Below are positions 26,875 through 39,043 of a stretch of 64,000 bases of DNA, in pieces. The notes beneath the pieces are model-generated. The model searched no databases. It saw only the letters and a list, made by a program, of their open reading frames with translations, and was not told the DNA's origin. Origin of the DNA: Mariannaea sp. PMI_226 (lineage: Eukaryota; Ascomycota; Sordariomycetes; Hypocreales; Nectriaceae); the NCBI GenBank assembly GCA_024336345.1, contig JANFOG010000018.1, positions 372,001 to 436,000 of the forward strand. The letters are read 5' to 3'. Numbering within the stretch: position 1 is the stretch's first letter; each line of letters opens with the position of its first letter. The position numbers and the translations under genes were made by a program.

Positions 26875-27527
26875 TTATCTGAAGAGAACAATGAGACTTA
26901 GATCACCCAAAGAAACAAAAAAAAAAAAGCAGCTGTATTTCCACAAGCATAGATTACTCTGATAATTATGAAATATAACTTCAACAAATCAAATTACCTC
27001 ATGAGCCAACCTTTTTACACCAGAATAAGCATACCATTTCCACGGGCAACGTGTGACCCCTCTCCATTGCGCATGACGCCTCGTAGAGTTACCATGACAC
27101 TGTAACGTATCCATCTTATCATTTTTTCTTCGTATGGTTGTTGACGACCCACAACAATAGTGTTGCTGGGCCGTTCGCCAACATCAAACCAGTCAAAAAG
27201 GCGAAAGACCACGAGATGTCAACCACGTACTCATCGACATACATACAAACTAGCATCTCCTCTTGTACATTCAACATCGGCATCTTGGTCCACTTTCCGA
27301 AGAAACCGAAACCCCAGATTCCCAAAATCCGGGGGCGGTGAGACCTGATTCCGAACTCAAACGCGGGGTCATATCGTAATCCCAACGCGCTGTCTTATGT
27401 TGAAGCCCATGGTGGTAAATTAAAATGTATTCATATATAAGAAAACATGTACGACTTTTTAGAATCCTTTAAATTCTAATTTGGCAGATTCGAAATCGAA
27501 ATTAAGCTTAACTTGTTTTTGATAACA
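26875..27527. other. Intergenic region, promoter of the lactonase gene
   Basis: No gene seen. A short A-run lies near 26918, and a TATA box precedes the next gene. Overlapping short frames around 27119-27385 on both strands have no recognisable content. Confidence 0.45.
27434..27441 (+). promoter_or_regulatory. TATA box of the SMP-30-like lactonase gene
   Basis: TATATAAG about 94 bp before the ATG at 27528, the same octamer as in the GH49 promoter. Confidence 0.55.
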
Positions 27528-28883
27528 ATGGTTCATCTCCCATCTCTTTGTCGGAACGCTTGGTGCTCACTTGCGCTCGCGTCCCTGCCCCAGGGCTCGA
27601 CTGGGTTTGTAACTAGAAGTCGACAACTCAATGATCTTGCTTCTCACCCAGAGTACCTAATCGGGCCTTCGGTTTTTGAACTTTCGGGACACCTTCGAAA
27701 TGTCTTTCCTGCGACAAACTTCAATCGTAACGTATCCACCACCTGGTGGGCGACAGAAGTTCTTGATGGAGGATCTACAAAGGCTGCTGAGAAGGCTACA
27801 AAGGCTCTCAAAAAAGCTTCCATTATTGTTCTCGATTCTGAGATGTATAAAGTAAGTCTTTAGATTGAAAGTTGTTTTCGGGTCTTACAAATAAACTCAT
27901 TATCATTACCATAGCTCCTCGGCATTAAGGATTATAAGAGCCCCAAGCAGGTAGAGAAGATATTCGAGTTCCCACCCAGTCCGTCCTTCGCGAAGCGTAT
28001 GGTCCATGATGGCACTGCGTTTGCACCAGAGTGTAATTGCATCTTCTTCGCGGAGTTGCACCCACCCAATCTAGGGTATTCGGCCGATGCTATGCCCTGG
28101 GTGTGGCGCATCAATCTGAACACAACCAAGCCACTCACTGAGAAAGTGTATCCATCTCCACAACTAACAGTAGCTAATGGAGCATATTACCACAACGGCA
28201 CCATCTACTGGGCCCAGGAGGGCAACTACACGGTACCTGGTGGTCTTGTCCGAATGAATCCGGTGACCTTGCAAACGGAAGTTGTTCTCAATAACTTCTT
28301 TGGTCATCGATTCAACAGTCCCAATGATGTTGTTATTACCCGAGATAGCGTGGCGTACTTCACAGATGGCTACTATGGCTTTGATAACTTCAACGATACC
28401 ATCAAGCCTGAGCTAACCAACGGCCTCTGGAGATGGGATATGAAAACCAGTGATCTGCGAATGGTCGCGGGCGCTGGGAGTGGCATTTTTACAAACCCCA
28501 ATGGTGTTGCACTGAACTTACCCGAGAACAGACTATATGTGACAAACCGAGGCAACTCATCTGACAATCCAGCCGGCGGCAGAACCATTTATGAATTTGA
28601 ACTTTTTCAGACCGGTCTGCCGGTTAGAGGAGGAAATGTCTTCACTTACGTCGACTCCGGATTTCCTGATGGTATCAAGGTTGACCGCGATGGAAGAGTC
28701 TATTGCGGCACCACAGGCGGAGTATATGTACATGATGCATCTGGAAAGCAGCTCGGAATCATCAAAGTGGCTGAGGGGGATGTCGCGGTGAACATGCAGT
28801 GGGTACATGACTGGCTCTACATTGTTGGAAGAGACAATATCTATCGTATCCAACTTGTCTCCGGAGGGACAAACAACTATTAG
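27528..28883 (+). CDS. SMP-30/gluconolactonase-like lactonase, probably secreted
   Basis: Six-bladed beta-propeller lactone hydrolase of 430 residues; exons 27528-27851 and 27915-28883. The start at 27528 gives a short hydrophobic leader (WCSLALASLPQGSTG), so export is likely. Family markers: FAPECNCIFFAELHPPN, ANGAYYHNGTIYWAQEGN, FNSPNDVVITRDSVAYFTDGYYG, NPNGVALNLPENRLYVTNRG and GFPDGIKVDRDGRVYCGTTGGVYV. The Glu, Asn and Asp in these (AELHPPN, NSPNDV, PDGIKVD) are the expected metal ligands of gluconolactonase/SMP-30/luciferin-regenerating enzymes. It follows the CoA-transferase fusion on the same strand and precedes a cyclase-family hydrolase, suggesting a lactone intermediate or substrate in the same pathway. 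Substrate cannot be read from sequence. Confidence 0.88.
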
Positions 28884-29337
28884 CTCCCAGTACGCAGCTA
28901 CAAGCGCCTCGATGGGTACAGTGACCTGAGCAACGTTTTATGCACGAGGCGAAGTTTTACACACAATGAATAACATGGCCCTACACCTCCAATTCGTGGA
29001 TGAAGGATTTACGGTCTAAATGACTACCATCTCTTTTTTTTTTCTTCTTTCCTTCTTTCGTGATGTGATGCGTCGCCTATACATTTTTCTTACAAAGCCG
29101 TCGCTGAAATGCCAACAAATACCGAATTCCTGAAACAAGACGACAAAAGTAGAACTAAAAATGAAAGAAACCATGAGCCAATGCCGAGAGAATCCGCGAC
29201 TCGTCGGAATTTGATCACCATATTGTGTAAGCCTTCGGTTTAACTCAATCGAGACGAAAGGTGCTTTAAAACAAATACTACAGCCAATGCTTAAGTCAAG
29301 CCCCTCGACAAATCCAGTTATTTGGTTGCCCTTCATC
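28884..29337. other. Intergenic region between lactonase and cyclase-family genes
   Basis: No gene seen. A T-rich run lies at about 29033-29043. An in-frame ATG at 29287 upstream of the chosen cyclase start could lengthen that protein by 17 residues. Confidence 0.4.
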
Positions 29338-30502
29338 ATGACTGTCATCAGCAGCCCCAAACTGCGCACCCGTCCGGCATTTGCCGACCTACCACTAGGG
29401 CCAAATGATCCTCCAGTCTCAGCATGGGGCTTATGGGGCTATGAAGACCAGCTCGGCTCCTTGAATCTTCTCACGCCTAAAGTGGTAAAAAGAGCAGCTG
29501 CAGAAATCATATCGGGAGAGACAGTCCCCCTTAGGTCAGTAGCCGTCGCCTAATAGCAGCCTGACTGCGCTCGTCGGGCCAACTATCTGAACATTGCAGC
29601 CTACCCCTTGATGCATTCATTCAACCAATGAATCCAGTACGCAAGCCATGCTCTCATAACATCATTGCCAAGGGACATGCAAATGATGACGAGGTCAGGT
29701 CCAACTCTCTGATGTTCTGTCTGTCTATCAAACCGTATTAACGACAGTATTTGTGTGTTTAGCTCGATATTAATACCCAGGGCTCAAGTCACTGGGATGG
29801 CCTTCGACACTACCCATATCAAGCCACTCTCAGTTATTATAACGGTGTGACCCAGAATGACATCTCAGGGCCTAATTCTAGCTATAAGCTTGGTATACAG
29901 AGTATGCCTTCCGCCACAGTTGCTCATGCTACGTATTGACAATTCCTTCAGATGTTGCGGCCAAAACCATTACCGGCCGGGGCGTCTTGCTCGACTGGTT
30001 CTTGTGGGCTCAAAAAAAGAATATTATGATTGACCACTTTTCCACCGATGCAATCCCTCTGGACCAATTGCTTGCTGTAGCAAGTTCACAGAATGTCAAC
30101 TTCTTGCCTGGAGACATTCTCTTCATCCGCACTGGTTGGCTATCATCTTACCGCTGCCTGTCGAATGAAGAACAGGCTGCGCTTTCTCGTCGCCAACTGC
30201 GCGCATCTTGTGGTGTCGAGGCCAGCGAAGCCTCAATGAAGTGGCACTGGGATTGTGCCTTTTCTGCGGTAGCAAGTGATACTGTGGCGTATGAAGCATG
30301 GCCCAGTCCAAAGCTGTTCGGTGTCAGCATGCATGAGGTCTTTTTAAGTGGTTGGGGCATGCCAATTGGTGAGAGTTTTGATCTCGAGCTGTTAGCGTCC
30401 AAGTGCGAGAGTGAACAGAGGTGGACATTTATGGTAACGAGCGTTCCCTTGAACATTCCAGGTGGTGTAGCATCACCTCCAGCTGCAGTGGCAATATTTT
30501 AG
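29338..30502 (+). CDS. Cyclase / kynurenine-formamidase-like metal hydrolase (PF04199 type)
   Basis: Predicted 326-residue enzyme from four exons: 29338-29534, 29600-29693, 29763-29901 and 29952-30502. The putative cyclase family is recognised from PPVSAWGLWGYEDQLGSLNLLTP at the start, then SLPLDAF, and INTQGSSHWDGLRHYPYQ, which carries the His-x-Asp...His metal site. ITGRGVLLDW, LPGDILFIRTGW and FGVSMHEVFLSGWGMPIGE complete the fold. Fungal members of this subfamily hydrolyse amide or lactone bonds in small catabolic substrates; bacterial relatives include kynurenine formamidase and isatin hydrolase. An alternative ATG at 29287 is possible but adds no family text. It closes the same-strand series of fusion enzyme, lactonase and hydrolase. 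Natural substrate unknown. Confidence 0.88.
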
Positions 30503-32082
30503 GAAATGAATGAATTATAAAGAGATAAAAATAACTACCATTTTGAATTGCCCTTTTTGGTTGGAAATTTTGGAAAGTTATATCAACTCATTCCCAGTCG
30601 AGCTTGTGAGGCAATGTTTGGACCCGCTACATATTCAAGACGATGGCTGTCATTCTCTATCGATCGTAAGAGGAAGCAGACCTATTGGTTGCATTTGCTT
30701 CATATTATATAGTGTTTCATTTTATCCAATCCCTGCGTTGACTTTTGGCAAACAACAATTCAGGCTCACTGGCTTGAGATGGGCGCATGTCTCCTGCTAT
30801 TTGGAGAGCCTCAACGTCAGCCAATGCTGTAGAGTGGTAGAATTATGAGTCACAATTGATGATACAATGTAGTGACGGACCGTCGGGCAGTTTAGGCGAG
30901 GTCCCGTTTTAAGCCAAAGCAATAACCAAAATTTGCTGATTGTAAGGCACCGGTATCTGGGTGCTTTATAAAATGAATTTTATCATATATTCTGCCTCAT
31001 TTGGCGGACGTACAGGGCAATGGAACCTGATTCCCCAACCGATTGCAAAATCAAGGACCTTACCCACGCTTCGCTTTCAATGCGCGCACTCCAGGTTGCT
31101 CTTGTGATACCTATGCCTTTGATCTACTATCCTCTGACAAAGACACCGTTTCCTAGCATCAAATCTATACCAATCTACACTCATAAGCTGTTACGTACTT
31201 AATGAAATTCTATCAGATAGATAGTCATGGTCGTAGAGCACGTAAATCCTGTTCCACCATCTAGGACCAAGACTGCCGTGGGGAATATCCCGACACGCGG
31301 ACATTTTTGGTTCGGTAACTTGGCTGGCAGATGCCGACAATTCCGAACAATTGCAGTAGTCGTTCGGCTTCTTGGACGGGTTAGATTCCGTTGAATCAAC
31401 ACGTAATTCAGACTGTAGGTCGTGACCCACGTCATCATTAGCACCGAGTCGATACATTATTACATGCCAGATGCAACGAATGCACGAATTTAATGAGAGC
31501 CATCGTGCGAATAAGCTTTGTAGGACTCATATGTAGCTTCTTATTAAGATGCAGGAACAAGTCTTCTGACTTGTAGAGCAGTTCTAGCTGATGTAGGGCT
31601 CGAATGACTCGTATTGGCTCCTTGTAACAACTGTTTCTTATGATAAAAGCCCAGCAGATGTGACGTGTGGAGAGTTTCGGGGATCACTACCAACCAAAAA
31701 GGGAAAAAGGGAAAAAAAAAAAAAAAAAAAAAAAAACCCCATTCAAACATAAAACCATTATTGAAAATTTGGGGAGACCAAACTCGAATGACTATACCAT
31801 AATAGAGCAAGAATCGGACGAGGGGCATAACCGAGCCGTCTTCCTTACCCTAGAGGTGAGGGCCTCCCTCCCAGGATCCCTGCGCGGGGTGCCCTTGTCA
31901 GCAAAACACCGACTGTCCAGAATTTATATAAGCCACACAGAGCGCTCATGATCTATGCTCAAATAAAGTTCCGAAAGGCAGCTGAGAGTCGACATTTCTG
32001 CAGCGGAGGCCTTGCGAACTCGCCCTATCGTGGCCAGCGCGCGCTCCTAATCAAGATATGCGAGACGAAAGTGCTCCGAAAG
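30503..32082. other. Gene-free stretch with a poly-A tract
   Basis: No supported gene in about 1.6 kb. A 25-base A tract lies at 31712-31736, flanked by GGGAAAAAGGG. Short frames on both strands have no recognisable content. Confidence 0.45.
31712..31736. repeat. Poly-A tract (25 bases)
   Basis: An uninterrupted run of A. It could be a retroposed poly-A tail or simple slippage; no target-site duplication or element body was recognised beside it. Confidence 0.9.
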
Positions 32083-33638
32083 CTACCGCCAAGCGCGCCA
32101 CCTCCTGAAATCGCCATGTAGCGGTGGTAAAGTCGTGCATGCGGTAGCTGTAGTTTGTGCCCAATTGGATGTTGACATGGCCTGCTGCTCCTTACTTATT
32201 TTATCATGGCTATTGAGGGATTTCAGGCTCCCAATAGCGTCTGTATCCTTGCCCTTCGCTTCTTTAGCTTTACATAACATGGCCGTCTGGACCGTGGCGA
32301 GCTCGATAAGCCATGGGTGCTGCATGCCGGTTGCCTCTATCCTAGCCCGGTATTTGGTAGCGCAAGCAAGAGCTTCATCGAATCGGCCAGAGCCAAGTAA
32401 ACAATCGATATGGTCGCCGTAGAGAACAGTTGTAAGGAAATTAGCAGGTCCGATTCGTTCCTCCATCATCGGTATCAAGGTAGAATATAGCCATAAAGCC
32501 AGTTTGGAATATTCCGTAAACTGGTAGGAGCTTAGGATCTCCCAGATGCGTACCATTGGGTTTTCTCTATCCAAAATAATGGGGACCAGGCCGGCGATAT
32601 AGTCTATAATGATTCGGAATAAATCGTTCTTATAATTGCAGTCTAGATACCATAGTAAACAGGCGGTGCGGGCCACAAAGATGAGGCTTTCGGAGGTAAT
32701 AACTTCTTTAAGGTATTCGAAGGTGGGGTTGAGAATGCTGCTAATGGAGGTAACGTCTTTTCTCATCATAGATCGTTTGACCAAAGCGAGACTCGTCATA
32801 ACGCGCTTAAAGAGGTTGTCAATTCGATCGCCCTTCATACATCCCTTACAGGAGTGGTTATACTCGAAGTCCCAGATCCGCTTAGCGAAGCCGGATTCAA
32901 CATACTTCCTGAAGAGGGATAGGATCTCCTCAACTAACTTTGTGTCGGATGGGGTGAGTGGTGCTATTTGGGCGCTGGCTAAAGGCATATGGCATTGCAC
33001 CTCGACAGTTGTGCGGACGTTAGGGACCTCGCCGGCGAGGAAGCGCGCGATAAGAGAGGGGTTTCGGCGAATATAGCGATTGATATTGTCAAGATCAACC
33101 GGTTGGCCGCGGATGGTAAATTCACAAGGCTTGTCTTGGGCGTCCCGTGCCGCCTTCAGGATGAGAATAGTGAGGACCTGATCGCTCTTGAGCTTCTTGT
33201 AGAGACCCCATTTCAATATTCTGGACTTATACATCTTGACTCTGACACATTTTATTAGCTTTAAGTGCTCCTGTTTAGGTAGAGTGAACCACGAGCACCA
33301 GAACGAGGCGGATAGCATGGCGCATATACATTGGAATAAGCCAAAATACATATTTTACTATAAATATGTAGTGTAAGGCAGAGAGGCATGATATACAGAG
33401 AGGTAACGTACGTGGCTGTGAAGTTATGCTCACGCTCCAGGATTTCCATGACTTCCTTTAGAGACTTCTTCTCCTGCTGGTATAGCCGAGTAATTATTGG
33501 CCGTTTTTTTTCCCATTCTTGGCTGGGAATGCGTTTGCAATTTGATCGACCGATACTTGTGTCGGTATTGTCTGAATTGCTTGGGGTAGACTGGCGAGTA
33601 GCTTGCTTGGCAAGGGGGCTGGAGGCCACCACTGCCAT
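32083..33638 (-). CDS. Clr5-domain protein
   Basis: Predicted 461-residue protein on the minus strand, exons 33638-33412 and 33241-32083. The 170-bp intron was placed because the junction rebuilds the Clr5 domain: PSQEWEKKRPIITRLYQQEKKSLKEVMEI...NFTAT joins VKMYKSRILKWGLYKK, with a GCTAAT branch site before the AG. The Clr5 module lies at residues about 39-95; it is named after the fission yeast protein Clr5 and is thought to act in chromatin or transcription. The remaining 360 residues are helical and TPR-like in texture, as is usual for these proteins, but no defined repeat is certain. Clr5 proteins form large lineage-specific families in moulds, often in variable chromosome regions like this one. 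Function unknown. Confidence 0.8.
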
Positions 33639-36176
33639 TGTATCGTTATGCCTGGTGAGGGAGTTAGTTCTTGTCTATAGTATATACTAGCCCTGGTGTT
33701 TGTAACGTTGCTTGGTGGGTGCAATATTCACATGTTTGCTTCTTACGTACATGATGTGGTTCGTGCCTCGGATCTGGCAACAACCTACAAAAAAGATTCT
33801 TGACAAGACGTTTGACCAAGGATTTAGGTGGAATCGCATTATAGACTCCGGTATGTGGCTTTGAGATTATAGATCTAATATAAATCTACATTAGGATGGT
33901 GACATCCATTTCTTCCTGCCGATTAGCCGTTTAATTAAGCTAAAGAAATGGGAGAGTAAGCGGAGGGAACGATGGTTGCCGACCGCTAAGAGTGGAGGCA
34001 AGCCGTTACAAGCTAACGAGGGCCGGGCACTTTTCTATCCCTGTTCCCCCATAGACTGCTCTATTAGGGCTAAGTATATTGGTTCTAGGTGGGCGAGCTT
34101 GTTGCCTCGCGCGAGCGAGATTGAAGCAGGGCGCTGATCCTTGTTAGGAAATCTTGCTACAAGGCAACCCATAATACCATAGTAAATCAGGCTGCTGCCG
34201 GTATGGACAAACGCTCAAATGTCCGCAGAAAAATTGCACTTGGAGGAATCTTCACAATATAGCGTAAATACACTTCCGCCCCAATAGCTTTCATAACGCT
34301 TCCATTCTCGGTTGGTTGTCTGGTTTCTAGTCACACCTCTATTACACTTATGGCAAACTCGACTGGTGCTCTCTCCTCCACCTAGTTGACCTAAAACCTC
34401 TTGTGACCCCTTTGAAAATATACATGCTATGTACCAATTATTTGGTATATATTCCAACGAAGATATCATATCGTGCCAGCTTACTACTATACGATGACTA
34501 TGTAGGTTACTTATACCAATGGGACCGCCTTTATTTCCTGAGCAGCTACAATCTCTAGAGTAGTCATTTAGCATAGATTAAATTAATTGTAGGAAGGAAG
34601 CGTTAGCTTGAGGCTGCTTTCTCGTAGATCTAGTATTGGATAAAGTCTTGGTTGTCGGTCGTTTGCGCAATGGAGTTTATCTTATCGTTCCAGAATTCCA
34701 GACCGTTTGAAGGATCGTGGCATTGAAACTAGTATACTTGTAAGATAGCACACTGCCTTTAAAAGTTAATATACTCGCAGGTTGAAACATTTGGCATGGC
34801 GATCGGATCTTCGGTTAGTGTGGGCTAGGGTGTGGGGTTGAGTTGGATGGCAAAAGAGAAACACGGATGTAAGGGAAAATGGATTGATGATAATAAGGGA
34901 GGACTTTTAGATAACAGCTTTTGCTATAGTACTACTTTCCTTTTTTTGATAGAGAGTAGTCTATCGGCCGAGGCTTGTCACAGCCTGATTGCTCCCAGAT
35001 CATCACATGCTTAGCTAGCCTATGGATTGGGATTGATGGCGGTGATCACTTATACCATCACCACAATCAGGAACCTGACCACAGTAGTCACCTCGGATAC
35101 TTAGCTAGTATATAAACTAGAGACTACAGTCATTACCATTAGATAGCCTACATAGCTAATCAGCTTTCAATACAACTTGGTTACCACAATCTACTTGAGC
35201 ATTACTATACGTGACATTCCAGGTGATTCTTCCGCTATAGCTCAGTATCACACCTCGACCGTTCTGCCAACATAAACCAATTGTGACCTGATTTATCCCC
35301 TGCGAACCGATCAGGCCATTACAAGCCTAGCATCTCTTATTTGTTTAGTATAAACTATATAAAGAAGCATAAATAATTATAAACTAGCATTAAGGCCGTA
35401 CGATTAAAGGAATTTGAAACCGCTATAATCTAGCTCTCCTACAAAAACATGTGCTATACGTAGTTGTAGTGATGTAATACCTCGACTCTTCTAGATCGCC
35501 AATCTGAATACTGATTACTTCAGGGTTACTTCAGGGTTACTTCAGGGTTAAGTGTTAAATACCCCCTTAGCAATAACAGAGTTAACGTTACTACGTATTG
35601 GATTTTTGTTAGTGGCCACATGCTAAGCAAAACGGTGTTCGGACCTACAATAATGATCGGCGACCACAATTAAAATTACTATGTATCCAGATAATAAGCG
35701 GCAATCTTGATTCAAAGGTTCGCCAAGCTAAAACATCACATACTAAACCCTAAACGCATGAATCCTTTTCCACTCTAAGCCTTTGACTCAACCAATACGT
35801 ATGTCATGAGGTCAATTCAAGCCTCTGTCCGACTTGGCCCGGAACATCCGATTTTGATATCTCAAGTCTCATTGGCTAGACAATCAGTTTGGTCCTGAAA
35901 CCCCATACGCATTGCTCCAGCAGTCTCTGGGCCAGATTTAATTACAGTGCACGAATCCTAATCCTATTAGTAGCCTCCTTCCGAGGATGGAATAAGGCCT
36001 CAGATCGGAAGATTTCTCATGTAACTTAGCTGCTTTTAATCCCCGGAATCAAAGAACCAAACGATCACAGGGGCATTGAGATATAACCAGGGCCTTTTCC
36101 TGGTCAAAGGGCTTAATCTATATTAGTTGACCGAGTTGCCTCCCTTTCACTTCTGGCCTCTCATCATCCCACGTGC
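33639..36176. other. Gene-poor, repeat-like stretch
   Basis: About 2.5 kb with many TA-rich words and no supported gene. A 119-codon minus-strand frame at 34215-34574 has no recognised family. An 11-bp triplet repeat lies at 35515-35547. The texture suggests degenerate mobile DNA, but no element can be named. Confidence 0.4.
35515..35547. repeat. Three perfect copies of an 11-bp unit
   Basis: TTACTTCAGGG is repeated three times head to tail and then breaks into TTAAGTG. Confidence 0.9.
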
Positions 36177-39043
36177 ATGATACCACGGGGACCATACATA
36201 ATGATGCTCCCACGTTTAATTGGACCAGTCATCGCTTCGGCGATTGGCTTCTCGTCTATCACGAACGCTCATCCCACGGTGCACAAGGACCTTGCTGTTG
36301 TGGCTCGCGAGACCGCTCCCCCCGGCCTCGTTTTGAAGCCCGTGGCCAACTTGGACATCCCAGGATCTTCAACTCATTGGAAAAACTTAATAACTCCCGC
36401 GCTGGGCGACCATGAGGACTTCTTCTGGGAGAGTGATGGTACGCCTTTTACCCTGCTAGTGCAATTGCGTGCTCCGAAGAAGAAAATACTAATGAAGAAA
36501 CAGGCCATCAAGCACACTTGCGAGCCAAAGTTGCCAATAGTAGCAGGGTTCTCAACTTTAATCGAATGCAAGATCTCGTTGCATCACTAGACTGCTCTAG
36601 CGAGAACCAAGTCGTCTTGAAATTCAAGAATGAAACATCACTACAAACTACCCAGAGTCATTGGCGGTGGGTGAGCGATGCCCCGGAGAACACCCTTTAC
36701 TTCGTTGTCGATGGAGAAGAATGCGGCGGCGAACACGGCCGGGAGCAGTACGCGATCACACATGTTGCATTCGACACACCCGCTCTTACTGCCACTCTAA
36801 CTGGCCCAGCCACGCCTTGGGCGAGTCTGCTTGACGATGTCACCCTCCGCATGAAGTCTACCAGCGGTGGCCCTGGCCTTGACAAACGGTGGAGTGATAA
36901 AGGTTCCTTCTCCATTGCTCATGATTTCTCCCGAAACATCTTTAATAAAACTGTGGATGGGGTTACGTTTGCGATACAGTGCGCCAACTGTAAGACCACT
37001 GGTGGCTTTGAGTATGATATTTCGCTTGGAGGAACCAACCAAGCTTCCTTCACCACAACCAATGGTCTCGGTGCCAGTCTTGGCTTAGGAGTCTCGGCGT
37101 CCGGAGGGTTGACCACGAATCTGGACCGATATAGCTTGAATCTTCTTACTATACCACTAGGTGGTATTCACATCCCACATCTGGTCGATCTTGGTCCTGA
37201 GGTCACTATCGACGCTGTCGCAGCAATCAAAACTATCAGTGGAAAGATTGAGGCCGATATGGGTGTCGCCATGACGATTCCTGACGGCACCACCTTGCGA
37301 GTTGGAGGAGGCTCATCTGATGACATCAAACCGCAATTTAACTTAATTGGACCATCTATTAGCGCGTCTGCCTCCATCAAGGTCAGCGTCGGGCCTGTTA
37401 TTACGCTCGATATTGATGCCAAGCTTGCTGGGTTCCCTGGATATGTTCTTGGTGTTGCTATCAATGCTCCCGAGATTGATGCAACATTATCCGCTGCAGC
37501 CTCGACTGCAGGTAAAGCATGCGATAACAGTCTGGCTGGTATTGATCTTAGTATTACCGCCCAGGCGGATGTCAACATCTTCTATGGAAAGGGGAGTGCT
37601 GGTCAAGAGCCCAACTCGATCCACATTTTCGGTACTGGTGCCACAGAGATTGTCGACAAGTGCTTTGCAATTGGCAAAAACTATGGAGGCAGCGATGGCA
37701 GCAGTGGTGGCAGCAACTCTGACGTGCCCCTGCAGATCAACTACTACTCTGACGGCGGATGCGCCGACTATGTCACACAGTTCGACCCTGTTACCAATGG
37801 CAAATGCTTCAACTTCAAGGCCGACCCTGGGGCCGGCAATGTAAACAGCGGTAATATCGCTAGCTGCCCATCGGGTAGTAACTGCACATGCACCTTTTTC
37901 CAGGAGAAGAGCTGCCAGGGTAAATCGCTCCTTGCGATATGGGACGGCAATGACTGCGCATCGAACTGGGGTTACGGCTGGGACTCCGTTCTCTGTACCA
38001 CAGATGGCAGCATTCCTACCCCTCCTGCGCCCGAACCTTTCCAGCTTAACTATTACTCTGATGGCGGCTGCACCAACTATACCACGCAGTTTGACCCTAT
38101 TTCTGATGGTAAATGTCACAATTTCGAGGCTGGCGGTATCAACAGCGGTAATATCGCTAGCTGCCCACCGGGTAGTAACTGTGCATGCACCTTTTACGAG
38201 CAGAAAGGTTGCCAGGGTAAATCGCTCCCAGCAGCGTATGATGGCAATAATTGTGCATCCAACTGGGGTAATGGCTGGGATTCCGTTCAGTGCACCGAGG
38301 ATGGCAGCGTTCCTCCACCTCCTTCGCCCTCCTCTTTCCAGATTAACTACTACTCTGATGGCGGCTGCTCTAACTACACCTCACAATTCAACCCTTTTAC
38401 CAATGGTGATTGTTACAACTTCCAGGTCAGCGGTGCCAACAGTGGTAATATCGCTAGCTGCCCACCGGGTAGTAACTGCACATGCACCTTCTACGAGAAG
38501 CAAAGTTGCCAGGGTAAATCGCTCCCAGCGGTGTATGATGGCAATAATTGTGCGTCCAACTGGGGCAACAGCTGGGGTTCCGTTCAGTGCACTGAGGACG
38601 GCAGCACTCCCGCAGCTCCCCCCCCTCCAAAGCCCTCCCCTCTACAGATCAACTACTATTCGGATGGCGGTTGCTCCAACTATACCACGCAGTTCAACCC
38701 TCCCACCAACGGCAAATGTTTTAACTACCATGGCGACAATGTTAACAGTGGTAATATCGTTAGCTGCCCTTCCGGCGGTGCTTGTGAATGCACCTTTTAC
38801 GAGCAGAAAGAATGTAAGGGCACGAAGAAGCAGGTTGCCGGAGTACGATTTGACGCCCAGGACTGCGCATCCAACTGGGGTCCTGGCTGGGGTTCCGTTT
38901 CGTGTACCGATGGCGGTAGTGGTCAGAGCGGCGGGACTACTACTACTGCTACCGCTACTGCTACTACGACTCCACTTGGACGTCTTTTTGCCCCTGAAGT
39001 TGCCACTCCTATAATCAAGAGAAGATCCCCTCTGATGAGCTAA
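36177..39043 (+). CDS. Large secreted protein with four crystallin-like Cys-rich repeats
   Basis: Exons 36177-36438 and 36504-39043 encode up to 933 residues. A start at 36201 may be preferred since it gives a clean signal peptide (MMLPRLIGPVIASAIGFSSITNA). Residues about 85-190 resemble the fungal DUF7029 type (HQAHLRAKVA..., SHWRWVSDAPENTLYFVV). A central beta-rich Gly/Ala/Ile region (about residues 235-480) follows. From about residue 496 to the end come four tandem units of about 100 residues (DNA about 37730, 38039, 38336 and 38642). Each has YYSDGGCxxY...SGNIASCP and C-x-CTFYEQKxCQGKSL...NCASNWGxGWxSVxC, separated by Pro-rich linkers. The tail is Thr-rich, has KR sites, and lacks a GPI-type hydrophobic end. 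Probably a cell-wall or extracellular binding protein; function unknown. Confidence 0.8.
37730..38935 (+). repeat. Four in-frame coding repeats of about 300 bp
   Basis: Tandem units within the secreted protein gene begin near 37730, 38039, 38336 and 38642. The third and second are closest in sequence (shared blocks such as aatatcgctagctgccca), the fourth most diverged. Period is about 297-309 bp, reflecting linker length changes. Recent unequal crossing-over or gene conversion is likely between units 2 and 3. Confidence 0.9.

Noticed and set aside
31667..31951. Poly-Lys frame across the A tract (+)
   Set aside because: The frame exists only because AAA codons cannot contain stops; no gene-like content.
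34215..34574. 119-codon minus-strand frame with several Cys
   Set aside because: The CHKCNRG text hinted at a zinc site, but no second Cys pair in correct spacing and no family resemblance.
35230..35300. tRNA-like start (ccgctatagctcagt)
   Set aside because: Resembles a D-arm but has no anticodon arm, T-arm or acceptor pairing downstream.
37932..39014. 360-codon + strand frame inside the secreted repeat protein
   Set aside because: It is a shadow in another frame, kept open by the repetitive composition of the four coding repeats.
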